A DNA stretch of 64,000 bases from Afipia massiliensis (GCF_001006325.2 NZ_LBIA02000001.1:3039501-3103500), one strand, 5' to 3'; positions 8,278-17,445 are shown, counted from the stretch's first letter. Translations and numbers: made by a program. Notes: a model not told the origin generated them from the letters alone.

Positions 8278-9570
8278 TTGCATTTCCAAATTGTTTATCG
8301 CCCGTCCGCCCGCGCCATGGCGATGTGCTTATTTCAGGTGGCGGCGGTCGGCCTTTTCATCGTTCAAGCGTCAGCCGGCAGTATCGGAAAATCCGACCCG
8401 GCAGCGGCAGGATTTTCGAGCGAGCGGCTGGCCCGCATCACCGAATACTTCAACAATGAGGTGACGATAGGCAAGATCCCCGGCGCCATCGTGCTGATCC
8501 AGCGTCGCGGCCAGCCCGCCTATTACGAAGCCTTCGGTGTGCGCAGTGTCGCCACCAAGACGCCGATGACGCCCGACACCATCTTCACGCTGTTTTCGAT
8601 GACGAAGCCGATCACGTCGGTGGCGGCGCTGATGCTGGTGGAGCAAGGCAAGCTCGCGCTCGATGACGAGGTCGGGCAATACATTCACGGCTTTTACAGT
8701 ATCAAGGTCGGCGAGGAGAAACCTGGTTCTGACGGCAAGCCCGCGCTTGATCTGGTCGCGCCGAAGCGCCCGATCCAGATCCACGATCTGCTGCGGCAGT
8801 CCGCGGGCATACCTTACGCCTCGCTGGCTTATGGCGTGGTGAAGAAGCCTTATGAAGACGCCGACCTGATGTCGGGCAAGTTCACCAATGAGGAGGTCGC
8901 GAACCGCATTGCCGCGTTGCCACTGATCAGTCACCCCGGCGATTACTGGACCTACGGCCACGCCACCGATGTGCTCGGACGGGTGATCGAGGTGGTGTCA
9001 AGAAAATCGCTCTATCAGTTCGAAAAGGAAAACCTGCTCGATCCGCTCGGCATGACGAACACAAGTTTTTTCGTTACGGATCCCGCAAAACAGGCGCTGC
9101 TCGCCGATCCGCTTCCGAACAGGCATGACAAGCTGGATCGCGACCCGCGTATTGTCACCAAATGGGAATCGGGCGGTGGCGGCATGGTGTCGTCGATCGC
9201 GGACTACGCGCGCTTTGTGCAGATGCTGCTCAATCGCGGTGAACTCAACGGCAAGCGCATTCTGGCGCGCAAGACAGTGGACTTGATGACGTCGAACCAT
9301 ATCGGCGAAGCTGCGGGCATCAAGCCGTGGGTCTATTATTTTCCCGGTGCGGGCTATGGCTTCGGTCTTGGCGTTGCGGTGCGAACGGAAGCGGGCGTGA
9401 GCCACTGGGCAGGCTCCGTTGGCGAGTACGAGTGGAGCGGGGGCAGCGGAACATACTTCCTTGTCGATCCGAAGGAAGACATGTTCGCCGTCCTGATGAT
9501 CCAGTCGCCGTCGCAGCGCGGCCGGATTCAATCGGCACTCAGAAGCCTGATCTACGGCGCGTTGAAATAG
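8278..9570 (+). CDS. Secreted serine hydrolase, class C beta-lactamase family (copy 3 of 3)
   Basis: Third paralogue, 430 residues if started at the TTG at 8278, which has GAGG seven bases upstream. ATG codons at 8317 and 8323 would also leave a signal peptide but lack a ribosome site. The hydrophobic core runs from about residue 14 to 30, with a probable cut at ASA-G (31-34). SxxK is S107-M-T-K110, the tyrosine motif is YGH in WTYGHATDVL, and the third block is WSGGSGTYFLVDP. Compared with copies 1 and 2 the last block reads GGSGT instead of GAGGT. The gene ends at a strong hairpin shared with convergent rpsD. Confidence 0.87.
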   Translation: MHFQIVYRPSARAMAMCLFQVAAVGLFIVQASAGSIGKSDPAAAGFSSERLARITEYFNNEVTIGKIPGAIVLIQRRGQPAYYEAFGVRSVATKTPMTPDTIFTLFSMTKPITSVAALMLVEQGKLALDDEVGQYIHGFYSIKVGEEKPGSDGKPALDLVAPKRPIQIHDLLRQSAGIPYASLAYGVVKKPYEDADLMSGKFTNEEVANRIAALPLISHPGDYWTYGHATDVLGRVIEVVSRKSLYQFEKENLLDPLGMTNTSFFVTDPAKQALLADPLPNRHDKLDRDPRIVTKWESGGGGMVSSIADYARFVQMLLNRGELNGKRILARKTVDLMTSNHIGEAAGIKPWVYYFPGAGYGFGLGVAVRTEAGVSHWAGSVGEYEWSGGSGTYFLVDPKEDMFAVLMIQSPSQRGRIQSALRSLIYGALK

Positions 9571-9592
9571 CAGACGGAATTCACGCAAACAA

Positions 9593-9618
9593 AAAGGCCG
9601 CCCGATGAGGCGGCCTTT
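9593..9618. terminator. Bidirectional intrinsic terminator
   Basis: Perfect 10-bp inverted repeat AAAGGCCGCC (9593-9602) and GGCGGCCTTT (9609-9618) with a 6-base loop, lying between the convergent ends of serine hydrolase copy 3 and rpsD. The A/T ends of the stem give a U-rich tail on both strands. Confidence 0.85.
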
Positions 9619-9645
9619 CGCATTTCTGCTATCCGGCTGAAGAGA

Positions 9646-10263
9646 TCAGCGCGAATAGAATTCGATGATGAGGTGCGGCTCCATCTGAACCGGGAACGGC
9701 ACTTCCGAAAGACCCGGAACGCGCGTGACCTTGGCAGTCTGCTTGCCGTGATCGACTTCGAGGTAGTCGGGGGTGTCACGCTCGCCGAGCTGGTTGGCTT
9801 CGAGAACGAACGTGAGCTGCTTGGAAGATTCCTTGATCTCGATGACGTCGCCGACCTTGACCTTGTAGCTGGCGATGTTGACGCGCTTGCCGTTCACCTT
9901 GATGTGGCCGTGGTTGATGAACTGGCGGGCCGCGAACATGGTGGCGACGAACTTCGCGCGATACACGACGGTATCGAGGCGGCGCTCGAGCAGGCCGATC
10001 AGGTTCTCGCCCGAGTCGCCCTTCAGGCGGCTGGCTTCGACGTAGATCGCGTGGAACTGACGCTCGGAAATGTTAGCGTAATAGCCCTTCAGCTTCTGCT
10101 TGGCGCGCAGCTGGGTGCCGAAGTCGGAGAGCTTGCCTTTGCGGCGCTGGCCGTGCTGGCCGGGGCCGTATTCACGCTTGTTGACGGGGCTCTTCGGGCG
10201 GCCCCAGATGTTCTGGCCCATACGGCGATCGATTTTATACTTCGCCTCACTACGCTTAGTCAT
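9646..10263 (-). CDS. rpsD: 30S ribosomal protein S4
   Basis: A 205-residue S4 protein, full length, with the N-terminal [20 protein letters not shown] and the S4 RNA-binding domain from about residue 95 ([22 protein letters not shown]). S4 is a primary 16S rRNA-binding protein that starts assembly of the 30S body. The start has GAGGA seven bases upstream. Unlike in enterobacteria, the gene stands apart from rpsM-rpsK-rpoA; alphaproteobacteria often have rpsD alone near murI, as here. Confidence 0.97.
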   Translation of the reverse strand: MTKRSEAKYKIDRRMGQNIWGRPKSPVNKREYGPGQHGQRRKGKLSDFGTQLRAKQKLKGYYANISERQFHAIYVEASRLKGDSGENLIGLLERRLDTVVYRAKFVATMFAARQFINHGHIKVNGKRVNIASYKVKVGDVIEIKESSKQLTFVLEANQLGERDTPDYLEVDHGKQTAKVTRVPGLSEVPFPVQMEPHLIIEFYSR

Positions 10264-10389
10264 CGCGTCCTCTTTCTTAAGTTTGAGTTTTGAGGAAACG
10301 CGCCCTCCTGTGCAGCGGGATATGATCCCGGTGCTGACAGGTCCGCCTCATAAGCTTGATGAGAAAGACCACGGGTCGCGAAACGCAAC

Positions 10390-10409
10390 GCGGGCCGAAA
10401 CCGGCCCGC
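10390..10409. other. GC-rich hairpin between cupin gene and rpsD
   Basis: Perfect 8-bp inverted repeat GCGGGCCG (10390-10397) and CGGCCCGC (10402-10409) with loop AAAC. It follows the end of the minus-strand cupin gene and precedes rpsD. No T-run follows on either strand, so it may be a weak terminator or an mRNA-stabilising hairpin. Confidence 0.4.
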
Positions 10410-10457
10410 GAGCAACGGGGTTCTATGAAAAATCCCCCGTAATGTCAAACAGATCGG

Positions 10458-10859
10458 CTATTTCGCGGGGGCCGGGGAAGCCAGCGGCTTGGTCTTGTCC
10501 ACTATGTAAACTCCCAGCACTTTCATAGGCTTATCGCCATGAACGGCGGCGTCGTGAACGGCGCCGGCCGGAATTTGGTAGGATTCGCCAGCTTTCAGCG
10601 TTTTGTCGGGCTGCCCGTCGATGGACAACACCAGTTCGCCCTCAAGGACGTAGCCGGTCTCGACGCCGGGATGGGTGTGCCGTCCGGCCTTGGTTCCCGG
10701 AGCCAGTTCGGCAAGGCCGGTGACTGTGTTGTAGCCCTCGGGGAAAGCGATGGTCTGGAGCGGCGTACGCTTGATGCCCGCGGGCGGTTGCTGGGCGAGG
10801 GCCACGCCTATGCCGGCGAGCGCGAGAACAGAAACGCAAAGCACTGTCTTCTTGAGCAT
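10458..10859 (-). CDS. Exported single-domain cupin protein
   Basis: A 133-residue protein with a signal peptide (MLKKTVLCVSVLALAGIGVA, cut near ALA-Q). The rest is one cupin_2 barrel. Motif 1 is HTHPGVETGYVLEGE, with His/His/Glu metal ligands, and motif 2 is IPAGAVHDAAV, with a conserved His. Such small periplasmic cupins bind a divalent metal; their substrate is generally unknown. It lies between rpsD and murI on the same strand, 78 bases after murI, and could be co-transcribed with murI. The C-terminus is Pro/Ala/Lys-rich. Confidence 0.8.
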   Translation of the reverse strand: MLKKTVLCVSVLALAGIGVALAQQPPAGIKRTPLQTIAFPEGYNTVTGLAELAPGTKAGRHTHPGVETGYVLEGELVLSIDGQPDKTLKAGESYQIPAGAVHDAAVHGDKPMKVLGVYIVDKTKPLASPAPAK

Positions 10860-10938
10860 GTGATTCTCCCTTTCGCTGTTCTCTTTCGGAACAGACCGGG
10901 CGGGAGGCTAACAGCCGAACGGTATCTGCGGAAGGGTC

Positions 10939-11751
10939 TCACCCCACAGGGCTGGCACCGAGGAAGGGCTCCAGCGCCATCGCCAGGACCGGAGAGGGGG
11001 TCTGTCCCGATGTGAAGATGAACCGCGCCGGGAGTGCTTCGCCGGTGCCGTTGGCGCTGCCAAGCAGGTCGCTCACGCGGCGTGCGATGGCGGGCGCGGG
11101 GTCGATCCAGTCCACGACCCACGGCGCCAGCGCGATCATCTGGCCGCTGAGCAGCGGATAATGCGTGCAGGCCAGCACCACGGTATCGGTCCGTGCTCCA
11201 TCACTATCTTGGCCATTGACGAAGCACGGTGCGATCTCTGCTGCGACGGCATCGTCGCTGACACGTTCGCCGCGCAACGCTGCCTCCGCAAGACTCGCGA
11301 GATTTTCCGCACCGACCAGCGTCACGTCGCAGCCCTGCGCGAAATCTCGGATCAGCGCCTTGGTGTACTCGCGCTTGACGGTGCCGCGCGTGCCCAGCAC
11401 CGACACACGCTTTGTCGTGGAGGAGGCGCAGGCTGGCTTGATTGCCGGCACGGTACCGACGAACGGCACGCTGTAAGCCTCGCGCAGATGCGTCATCACC
11501 AGGGTCGAGGCCGTGTTGCAGGCAATGACGACGAGGTCCGGTGTGTGTTCGGCGATCAGATCTCCGACCAGCGGCACCACGCGGGCGACGATCTCGTCTT
11601 CGGTATGCTGGCCGTAGGGGAAATAGGCGTCATCCGCGACGTAGACGTAGTGCGCGCCCGGCCGCAGCCTGACGATCTCGCGGAATACGGTGAGACCGCC
11701 AAGGCCGGAATCGAAAACCAGTATCGTGGGCGTCTGGGACACGAAAGCCAT
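10939..11751 (-). CDS. murI: Glutamate racemase
   Basis: A 270-residue enzyme that converts L- to D-glutamate for peptidoglycan. DSGLGGL (14-20) is the N-terminal active-site motif; the two catalytic cysteines lie in ACNTAS (C78) and in ACTHYP near residue 194, so both halves of the two-base mechanism are intact. Length is normal. It is followed by the exported cupin gene and preceded, 42 bases away, by the MOSC gene, all on the minus strand. Confidence 0.95.
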   Translation of the reverse strand: MAFVSQTPTILVFDSGLGGLTVFREIVRLRPGAHYVYVADDAYFPYGQHTEDEIVARVVPLVGDLIAEHTPDLVVIACNTASTLVMTHLREAYSVPFVGTVPAIKPACASSTTKRVSVLGTRGTVKREYTKALIRDFAQGCDVTLVGAENLASLAEAALRGERVSDDAVAAEIAPCFVNGQDSDGARTDTVVLACTHYPLLSGQMIALAPWVVDWIDPAPAIARRVSDLLGSANGTGEALPARFIFTSGQTPSPVLAMALEPFLGASPVG

Positions 11752-11793
11752 GATAGCCGATCTGCGGTTACCACTTTGTTGTAATCGGGGCGG

Positions 11794-12333
11794 CTACACC
11801 GGCTGAGGGGGGCGGCGCGGTCCCTCTGGCAGGACGATCCGGACGGCATCGCCCGGCCGGACGTCGCCGTCGGACAGCACGATGCTCATGATCCCGGCCT
11901 TGCGGATCAGGTTGCCATCGGCGTCCTTGTCCAGTGTTGCGGCCATCAGGCCCTGCTGGAAGCGGTCGATCTGGATGCAGGGATTGCGCAGCCCGGTGAC
12001 CTCGACCAGGGCGGTCTCGCCGAGATGCAGCCGCGTGCCGGTCGGCAGCGCCAGCAGGTCGATGCCGCGCGTGGTGACGTTCTCGCCCATCTCGCCGGGC
12101 CGGACGATGAAGTTTTTCGGGGCCAGTTCATCGAGCAGTTCTTCGTGAATCAGATGCACCTGACGCAGGTTCGGCTGGGTCGGATCTTTCGCGACACGCG
12201 AGCGGTGTTTCACCGTCTCGCCCATATGCGCGTCACCGTCGACGCCGAGACCCTTGAGCAGACGAATGCTCAGGGAGTTCGTCTTGCTGAAGTGGTGCCC
12301 CTTGCGCAGGCTCACCGCGGTGACGATGCCCAT
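11794..12333 (-). CDS. MOSC domain protein
   Basis: The ATG at 12333 gives 179 residues beginning MGIVTAVSLRKGHHFSK; the frame runs open upstream into purB without support. It is a single MOSC (molybdenum cofactor sulfurase C-terminal-like) domain, with GLGVDGDAHMG, then LRQVHLI and the Cys-bearing TGLRNPCIQID. MOSC domains bind molybdenum cofactor or carry sulfur to it; single-domain members resemble YiiM, which works on N-hydroxylated substrates. Its start lies 4 bases after the purB stop, which suggests translational coupling. Confidence 0.85.
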   Translation of the reverse strand: MGIVTAVSLRKGHHFSKTNSLSIRLLKGLGVDGDAHMGETVKHRSRVAKDPTQPNLRQVHLIHEELLDELAPKNFIVRPGEMGENVTTRGIDLLALPTGTRLHLGETALVEVTGLRNPCIQIDRFQQGLMAATLDKDADGNLIRKAGIMSIVLSDGDVRPGDAVRIVLPEGPRRPPQPV

Positions 12334-12337
12334 CGGT

Positions 12338-13645
12338 TCAGGAGGCTCCAAAGACCCGCTTGAAGATCGTATCGACGTGCTTGAAGTGATACGCGAGATC
12401 AAATTGTTCCTCGATCTCCTTGTCCGACAGATATTTCTTCACGTCGGCGTCCTTCTTCAGAAGTGACTGGAAGTCGCCTTCGCCGCGCCAGACCGGCATC
12501 GCATTGCGCTGCACGAGCTTGTAGGCGTCCTCGCGCGATGCGCCTTTTTGCGTCAGCGCGATCAGAAGGCGCTGCGAGTGGACGAGGCCGCCGAGGCGGT
12601 CGAGGTTCTTCTGCATGTTGGCCGGATAGACCAGCAGCTTTTCGATCACGCCGGCGAGACGATTGAGCGCGAAGTCGAGGGTCACGGTGGCATCCGGGCC
12701 CATCATGCGCTCGGCGGAGGAGTGCGAGATGTCGCGCTCGTGCCAGAGCACGACGTTTTCCAGCGCCGGCGTCACATAGGCGCGCACCATACGCGACAGG
12801 CCCGTGAGATTTTCCGTCAGCACCGGATTGCGCTTGTGCGGCATCGCCGACGAGCCCTTCTGGCCTTCGGAGAAGAATTCCTCGGCTTCCAGAACTTCAG
12901 TGCGCTGCATGTGGCGGATTTCGGTGGCAAGACGCTCCACCGACGAGGCGACGACGCCGAGGGTTGCGAAGAACATCGCGTGGCGGTCGCGCGGGATCAC
13001 CTGCGTCGAAATCGGCTCGACGGCGAGGCCCATGGCCTTGGCGACATGCTCTTCGACGCGCGGATCGATCTGCGCGAAGGTGCCGACTGCGCCGGAGATG
13101 GCGCAGGTCGCGATCTCCTTGCGCGCCAGAAAGAGACGCTCGCGGGCGCGGGTGAATTCGGCGTAGGCGTAGGCGAGCTTGAGGCCGAACGTCACCGGCT
13201 CGGCATGGATGCCGTGGGAGCGGCCGATGGTCGGCGTCATCTTGTGTTCGAAGGCGCGGATCTTGAGCGCGGCCAGCACCTTGTCGATGTCGGCGATCAG
13301 GATATCGGCGGCGCGCGAGAGCTGCACGTTGAGGCAGGTGTCGAGCACATCCGACGAGGTCATGCCCTGATGCACGAAGCGGGCTTCCGGGCCGACGATC
13401 TCGGCCAGATGCGTCAGGAAGGCGATGACGTCGTGCTTGGTCTCGCGTTCGATCTCGTCGATGCGCTCGACGTTGAAGGTCGCGTCCTTGGCCTTGGCCC
13501 AGATGGTTTTGGCGGCATCCTTCGGGATCGTTCCAAGCTCGGCGAGCGCATCGGCGGCATGCGCCTCGATCTCGAACCAGATCTTGAAACGCGTCTGTGG
13601 CTCCCAAATGGAGACCATTTCGGGGCGGGAATAACGGGGGATCAT
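12338..13645 (-). CDS. purB: Adenylosuccinate lyase
   Basis: A 435-residue member of the fumarase/aspartase superfamily that removes fumarate from SAICAR and adenylosuccinate in purine synthesis. GMTSSD (94-99) and GRSHGIH (141-147) carry the catalytic base/acid region, and SSAMPHKRNP (265-274) is the superfamily signature with the mobile catalytic Ser loop. Start MIPRYSRPEM at 13645 matches the family; an in-frame ATG at 13699 lies in an intergenic repeat and would add 18 residues of repeat-derived sequence. The MOSC gene follows at once. Confidence 0.96.
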   Translation of the reverse strand: MIPRYSRPEMVSIWEPQTRFKIWFEIEAHAADALAELGTIPKDAAKTIWAKAKDATFNVERIDEIERETKHDVIAFLTHLAEIVGPEARFVHQGMTSSDVLDTCLNVQLSRAADILIADIDKVLAALKIRAFEHKMTPTIGRSHGIHAEPVTFGLKLAYAYAEFTRARERLFLARKEIATCAISGAVGTFAQIDPRVEEHVAKAMGLAVEPISTQVIPRDRHAMFFATLGVVASSVERLATEIRHMQRTEVLEAEEFFSEGQKGSSAMPHKRNPVLTENLTGLSRMVRAYVTPALENVVLWHERDISHSSAERMMGPDATVTLDFALNRLAGVIEKLLVYPANMQKNLDRLGGLVHSQRLLIALTQKGASREDAYKLVQRNAMPVWRGEGDFQSLLKKDADVKKYLSDKEIEEQFDLAYHFKHVDTIFKRVFGAS

Positions 13646-13668
13646 CGGCAAAGTCCTGTTAGTCTGAC

Positions 13669-13759
13669 CGTCATGCCCGGCCTTGTGCCGGGCATCCACG
13701 TCTTTTTCGAGGTCAGACCAAGCAAAACGTGGATGGCCGGGTCAAGCCCGGCCATGACG
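13669..13759. repeat. Intergenic inverted-repeat element (two facing palindromes)
   Basis: Two GC-rich palindromes face each other: CGTCATGCCCGGC...GCATCCACG (13669-13700) and CGTGGATGGCCGGG...CATGACG (about 13727-13759), joined by about 26 bases. Each palindrome is itself a hairpin with a GCCCGGC core, and the two are roughly reverse complements of one another. The same core is at 17396-17418. This looks like a REP/BIME-type dispersed repeat between rpe and purB. Confidence 0.75.
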
Positions 13760-13782
13760 AAAAACTGGTCCAACATGCACCA

Positions 13783-14484
13783 TTAAATCGCTTCGCCGCG
13801 CGCTGACGCAGCCGCATTGCGGATCGCAGAGATATTCGCCTTGTAGCTGTCCATCGTGCCGCCCTTGAACACGGCCGATCCGGCGACCAGCGCGTTCGCG
13901 CCGGCGGCAGCGACCTTGGCGGCGTTGTCCGCGGTGACGCCGCCGTCGACTTCAATGTCGATCGGCCGGCCGGCGCACATCGCGCGAACTTGCGAAATCT
14001 TTTCCAGCACGGAAGGGATGAACGACTGGCCGCCGAAGCCGGGATTAACCGACATCACCAGCACCAGATCGATCATGTCGATCACGTACTCGATGGCGCT
14101 CGCAGGTGTCGCCGGATTGAGCGACACGCCGGCTTTCTTGCCGAGCGCACGAATCGCCTGCAATGAGCGATGCAGATGCGGACCGGCTTCGGCGTGCACG
14201 GTGATGATGTCGCAGCCGGCCTTGGCGAAAGCTTCGAGATACGGATCGCACGGCGCGATCATCAGATGCGCATCGAAAATCTTCTTCGAGTGCGGGCGCA
14301 TCGCCTTGATGACATCGGGGCCGTAGGAAATGTTCGGCACGAAATGGCCGTCCATGACGTCCAGATGGATCCAGTCGGCGCCCGCCTGATCGACGGAGCG
14401 GACTTCCTCGCCGAGCTTGGAGAAATCCGACGCCAGGATCGACGGCGCGATAATCAGCGGGCGGGGTGCAAGGGGCTGTGACAT
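13783..14484 (-). CDS. rpe: Ribulose-phosphate 3-epimerase
   Basis: A 233-residue TIM-barrel enzyme interconverting ribulose-5-phosphate and xylulose-5-phosphate in the pentose phosphate and Calvin pathways. PSILASDF (14-21), [14 protein letters not shown] (metal ligands His40 and Asp42), the HL pair near 73-74, and the phosphate loop NPGFGGQSF (147-155) are all present, with the second catalytic Asp in EVDGGV. Full length. It lies upstream of purB on the same strand, separated by the inverted-repeat element. Confidence 0.95.
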   Translation of the reverse strand: MSQPLAPRPLIIAPSILASDFSKLGEEVRSVDQAGADWIHLDVMDGHFVPNISYGPDVIKAMRPHSKKIFDAHLMIAPCDPYLEAFAKAGCDIITVHAEAGPHLHRSLQAIRALGKKAGVSLNPATPASAIEYVIDMIDLVLVMSVNPGFGGQSFIPSVLEKISQVRAMCAGRPIDIEVDGGVTADNAAKVAAAGANALVAGSAVFKGGTMDSYKANISAIRNAAASARGEAI

Positions 14485-14757
14485 GGCGGCTTCCGGTGCT
14501 TCCCTTGGCGAATTCTGGACGGATGGTTTCGCCTAACATGCCGCCTGCGCGCGGGCAATGTGAGGCAGGCGACGTACACAGGAACAGCGCCGATTCCGCG
14601 GCAAATCCTGCCGCCACGGCAGAAATTGCCCTGCTGGAAGCGCCGTCCGGACAGTGAAAATGGCTGTATTTATTGGGTTTCCGAAGCGGCACGGCAATTG
14701 CTGGATACTTCTCGGGATGATCTGAGCCGCGTGTCACCGGCTTTGGGGAGTATCGCG

Positions 14758-15498
14758 ATGTTCTTTGCCGCAGGTGCCGTTGGAGCCGCTGCTGTCGCCG
14801 CTGGCACAGCGCTAGATCTGCTGTCCTCGCTGAGGCCTGACAAGTCGGCAGCGGCCAAGACCGGCGTCAAGCAGACCAATTCCATCTTCGATGTGACCGG
14901 ATTGAGCGGCAGCACGTCGGGCGCGACGTCCGTGTCCGCGGCAAGTTCCACGCCGGCTGGAGCGCTGTCGCCAGCGACATTCAACGCGCTGTTGTCGGCG
15001 CAGGATTCCAACGGCAAGGCCAACCCGTCTGATGCGCTGAAGAGTCTGTTCGCGCAGATCGACGGCAACGGCGACGGCAAGATCACCAAGGCCGAATTCG
15101 AAGACAAGCTCGGCGCGGGCGGCACCAACATCGCGGCCGCCAATAACGTCTTTAACAAGATGGATGCCAACAGCGATGGTTCCGTCAGTCTCGACGAAAT
15201 GGCAACGGCGCTCAGGGGCAAGGGTGGGGGCCAGCATGCGCATCAGGCCGGTGATGGTGCCGATGCGTTGAAGGAAGCTTTGCAAGGCGCTTCCAGCACG
15301 TCGACGACAAACAGCGATGGCTCGATCTCGACCACGCTGACATATGCCGACGGATCGAAGATCACGCTGAGCCAGCCCGCGTCATCGACCACGTCGACCG
15401 GCGCTTCCACGCAATACAATCTCGTTGAAAAAATGATGCAGCGTCAGACAGATGCGCTCGCCGCGTCTGCGAAGCAATCGGTCTCCGTCAAGATCTGA
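14758..15498 (+). CDS. EF-hand domain protein with N-terminal hydrophobic segment
   Basis: The ATG at 14758 has GGGGAG six bases upstream and gives 246 residues; the open frame to 14560 has no support. An Ala/Gly-rich hydrophobic segment (1-22) is followed by a Ser/Ala/Thr-rich linker. Two canonical EF-hand loops, DGNGDGKITKAEF (102-114) and DANSDGSVSLDEM (136-148), are spaced as a pair, so the protein should bind calcium. A Ser/Thr-rich tail ends in a short helix. The N-terminus could be a signal or membrane anchor. Function is unknown; similar EF-hand proteins are common in this family of bacteria. Confidence 0.75.
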   Translation: MFFAAGAVGAAAVAAGTALDLLSSLRPDKSAAAKTGVKQTNSIFDVTGLSGSTSGATSVSAASSTPAGALSPATFNALLSAQDSNGKANPSDALKSLFAQIDGNGDGKITKAEFEDKLGAGGTNIAAANNVFNKMDANSDGSVSLDEMATALRGKGGGQHAHQAGDGADALKEALQGASSTSTTNSDGSISTTLTYADGSKITLSQPASSTTSTGASTQYNLVEKMMQRQTDALAASAKQSVSVKI

Positions 15499-15548
15499 TG
15501 TAACCGGGGTTCGGCTGAATCGGGCGCGCATATCCAGCGCGCAGACCG

Positions 15549-16550
15549 CTATGTCCCAAACCGTTCTTTCCACGACGGCAGAGCGCCGGCGAAAGGCAGT
15601 GCCTTCGCTTCATAGATACCGCGCGCAATGGCGCGCGCGATGACATTTGCTGCGATCGCGCCAAGTTCAGTGAGCCCATAAAGTGGATCAACTGGTTTTT
15701 CGCCGGTCGCTGCTGCGAACACGATGTCGCCGTCGAGCGGCGCGTGTACCGGATAGATCGCGCGGGCGAATCCGGTCTGCGCGATCATCGCAAGGCGCTT
15801 GACCTGCGGCTTGGTGAGGATGGCGTCGGTGACGACAATGGCCAGCGTGGTGTTCTCGATCGCCGTCGCGGCGGGCCCGCCCTTGAGCCGCATCGCTAGC
15901 ATGTCCGGCGTAAAGGATGGCGGCAGGCCGCGACCGCCGAACTCGCCATTCTGCTCGAAGGGCGCGGCCCAAAACCATGGTCCGTCGCCGACATTGACGC
16001 TGCCGACCGCGTTAACGGAAGCAATCGCCGCGACGCGCACGCCGTTGGTCATCACGGCGGACGCAGAGCCGAGCCCGCCCTTGAAGTTGGCGGTGGTCGC
16101 GCCGAAGCCCGCGCCGACGCTGCCGAGTGCAAACGGGGTATCGGTTGCTGCTGCGGCTGCCGCGTAGCCGAGATCGCGATAGGGCGGAAAGCGGCCCCAT
16201 GCCTTGTCGCCGCCGTTCAGCATGTCGAACATCACGGCACCGGGAACAATCGGGATCAGCGCGTCGCCAACGGCAAAGCCGCGTCCCTGTTCGGCGAGCC
16301 ACGCCTGCACGCCGCCGCCGGCTTCCAGCCCGAAGGCCGAGCCGCCAGAAAGCGCGATCGCATCGATGCTTTCGACTGTGTTGACCGGTTCGAGCAATGC
16401 GCCGTCCCGAATTCCGGGGCCGCCGCCGCGCACATCGGCGGAGGTGACAATGGCCTTGTCGAAGATCACGGCGGTCACGCCGGATGCGACCGTCGCGTCA
16501 TGGGCGTGGCCGACCCGGACGCCGGGAATGTCGGTCAGCAGGTTCTTCAT
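15549..16550 (-). CDS. P1/DmpA family (S58) peptidase, beta-aminopeptidase-like
   Basis: A 333-residue protein starting MKNLLTDIPGVRVGHA, with GGTGAG just before the ATG at 16550. The N-terminal LTDIPGVRVGHA, the ALSGGSAFGLEA block, and the Gly-rich VGAGFGATTANFKGGLGSAS region mark the DmpA/BapA family. These are N-terminal nucleophile hydrolases that cut themselves into two chains and release N-terminal D- or beta-amino acids. The self-cleavage Ser is expected within the KGGLGSAS stretch, but I cannot fix the exact residue. The gene is divergent from ccdA, 70 bases away. Confidence 0.85.
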   Translation of the reverse strand: MKNLLTDIPGVRVGHAHDATVASGVTAVIFDKAIVTSADVRGGGPGIRDGALLEPVNTVESIDAIALSGGSAFGLEAGGGVQAWLAEQGRGFAVGDALIPIVPGAVMFDMLNGGDKAWGRFPPYRDLGYAAAAAATDTPFALGSVGAGFGATTANFKGGLGSASAVMTNGVRVAAIASVNAVGSVNVGDGPWFWAAPFEQNGEFGGRGLPPSFTPDMLAMRLKGGPAATAIENTTLAIVVTDAILTKPQVKRLAMIAQTGFARAIYPVHAPLDGDIVFAAATGEKPVDPLYGLTELGAIAANVIARAIARGIYEAKALPFAGALPSWKERFGT

Positions 16551-16620
16551 AACTCTCACCTTTTTATGATCACGCTTGATCACAACACGCGGAAGGGCGG
16601 GCGCGGAGCTTGCATAGCAT

Positions 16621-17379
16621 ATGGGCGACAGTGCAATAAGCGGCATGATTCAAGACGTTTCCATCCCCGCAGCGCTCGCCGCCGGCGTTATCAGTTTCCT
16701 CTCGCCCTGCGTGTTGCCGCTGGTGCCGCCATATCTGATCTATCTCACCGGCGCGACCATCGAGCATGTGGCCAATGACGAGAAGCCGCAGGTCTCAAAG
16801 CGTGCCGTGATGCTGTCGGCGCTGGTTTTCGTGCTGGGTTTCTCGACCGTATTCGTGGCGCTCGGCGCCAGCGCCAGCTTGATCGGCGGCTGGATCCGCG
16901 CCTGGTCCGCGCAGTTGTCCATCGTCGCTGGCATCGCGATCATCCTGATGGGGCTACATTTCCTTGGCCTCACGCGCATCGGCTTTTTGATGCGTGAAGG
17001 ACGCCTGCCGATACCCAAGCCCGTCGGTCTATGGGGCGCCTATGTGATGGGGCTGGCCTTTGCGTTTGGCTGGACGCCGTGCATCGGGCCGATCCTGGCT
17101 GCCATTCTGTCGGTTGCCGCATCGGAAACCACCGTGACGAAGGGCGCAGGGCTGCTTGCGGTCTACTCCGCCGGTCTCGGCATCCCGTTCCTGATCGCGG
17201 CGTTCATGGTCGAGCGATTTTCCTCGGTGCTCGCACGCATGAAAAAGCATCTCGCCACGGTCGAGCGTGCGATGGGCGTCCTGATGATTCTCGTGGGGAT
17301 CGGATTTCTCACCGGCGCGGTCACGGACGTCAGCATTTGGCTGCTGGAGACGTTCCCGGCCTTGCAGAATTTTGGCTGA
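16621..17379 (+). CDS. ccdA: Cytochrome c biogenesis protein CcdA
   Basis: A 252-residue six-helix membrane protein of the DsbD-beta/CcdA family, which carries reducing power from cytoplasmic thioredoxin across the inner membrane to periplasmic thiol proteins for haem attachment to cytochrome c. The two redox cysteines are C30 in FLSPCVLPLVPP and C154 in GWTPCIGP, both with the flanking prolines of the family. ATG codons at 16621 and 16645 are both possible starts. It stands alone, divergent from the S58 peptidase. Confidence 0.92.
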   Translation: MGDSAISGMIQDVSIPAALAAGVISFLSPCVLPLVPPYLIYLTGATIEHVANDEKPQVSKRAVMLSALVFVLGFSTVFVALGASASLIGGWIRAWSAQLSIVAGIAIILMGLHFLGLTRIGFLMREGRLPIPKPVGLWGAYVMGLAFAFGWTPCIGPILAAILSVAASETTVTKGAGLLAVYSAGLGIPFLIAAFMVERFSSVLARMKKHLATVERAMGVLMILVGIGFLTGAVTDVSIWLLETFPALQNFG

Positions 17380-17395
17380 CCAACGCATAAAGAAA

Positions 17396-17418
17396 ATGGC
17401 CGGGACAAGCCCGGCCAT
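17396..17418. repeat. Single palindrome of the dispersed repeat family
   Basis: ATGGCCGGG and CCCGGCCAT flank a 5-base loop between the convergent ends of ccdA and the ABC binding-protein gene. The core is the same as in the 13669-13759 element. As RNA it would form a strong hairpin and might end both transcripts. Confidence 0.7.
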
Positions 17419-17445
17419 GATGCTCTTTAACGATGCAGGATCGCG

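Noticed and set aside
12548..13786. 412-codon open frame opposite purB
   Set aside because: Shadow of purB codon bias. It also runs through the intergenic repeat.
15525..15543. GCGCGC palindrome after the EF-hand gene as a terminator
   Set aside because: Short stem with no T-run on either strand; too weak to call.
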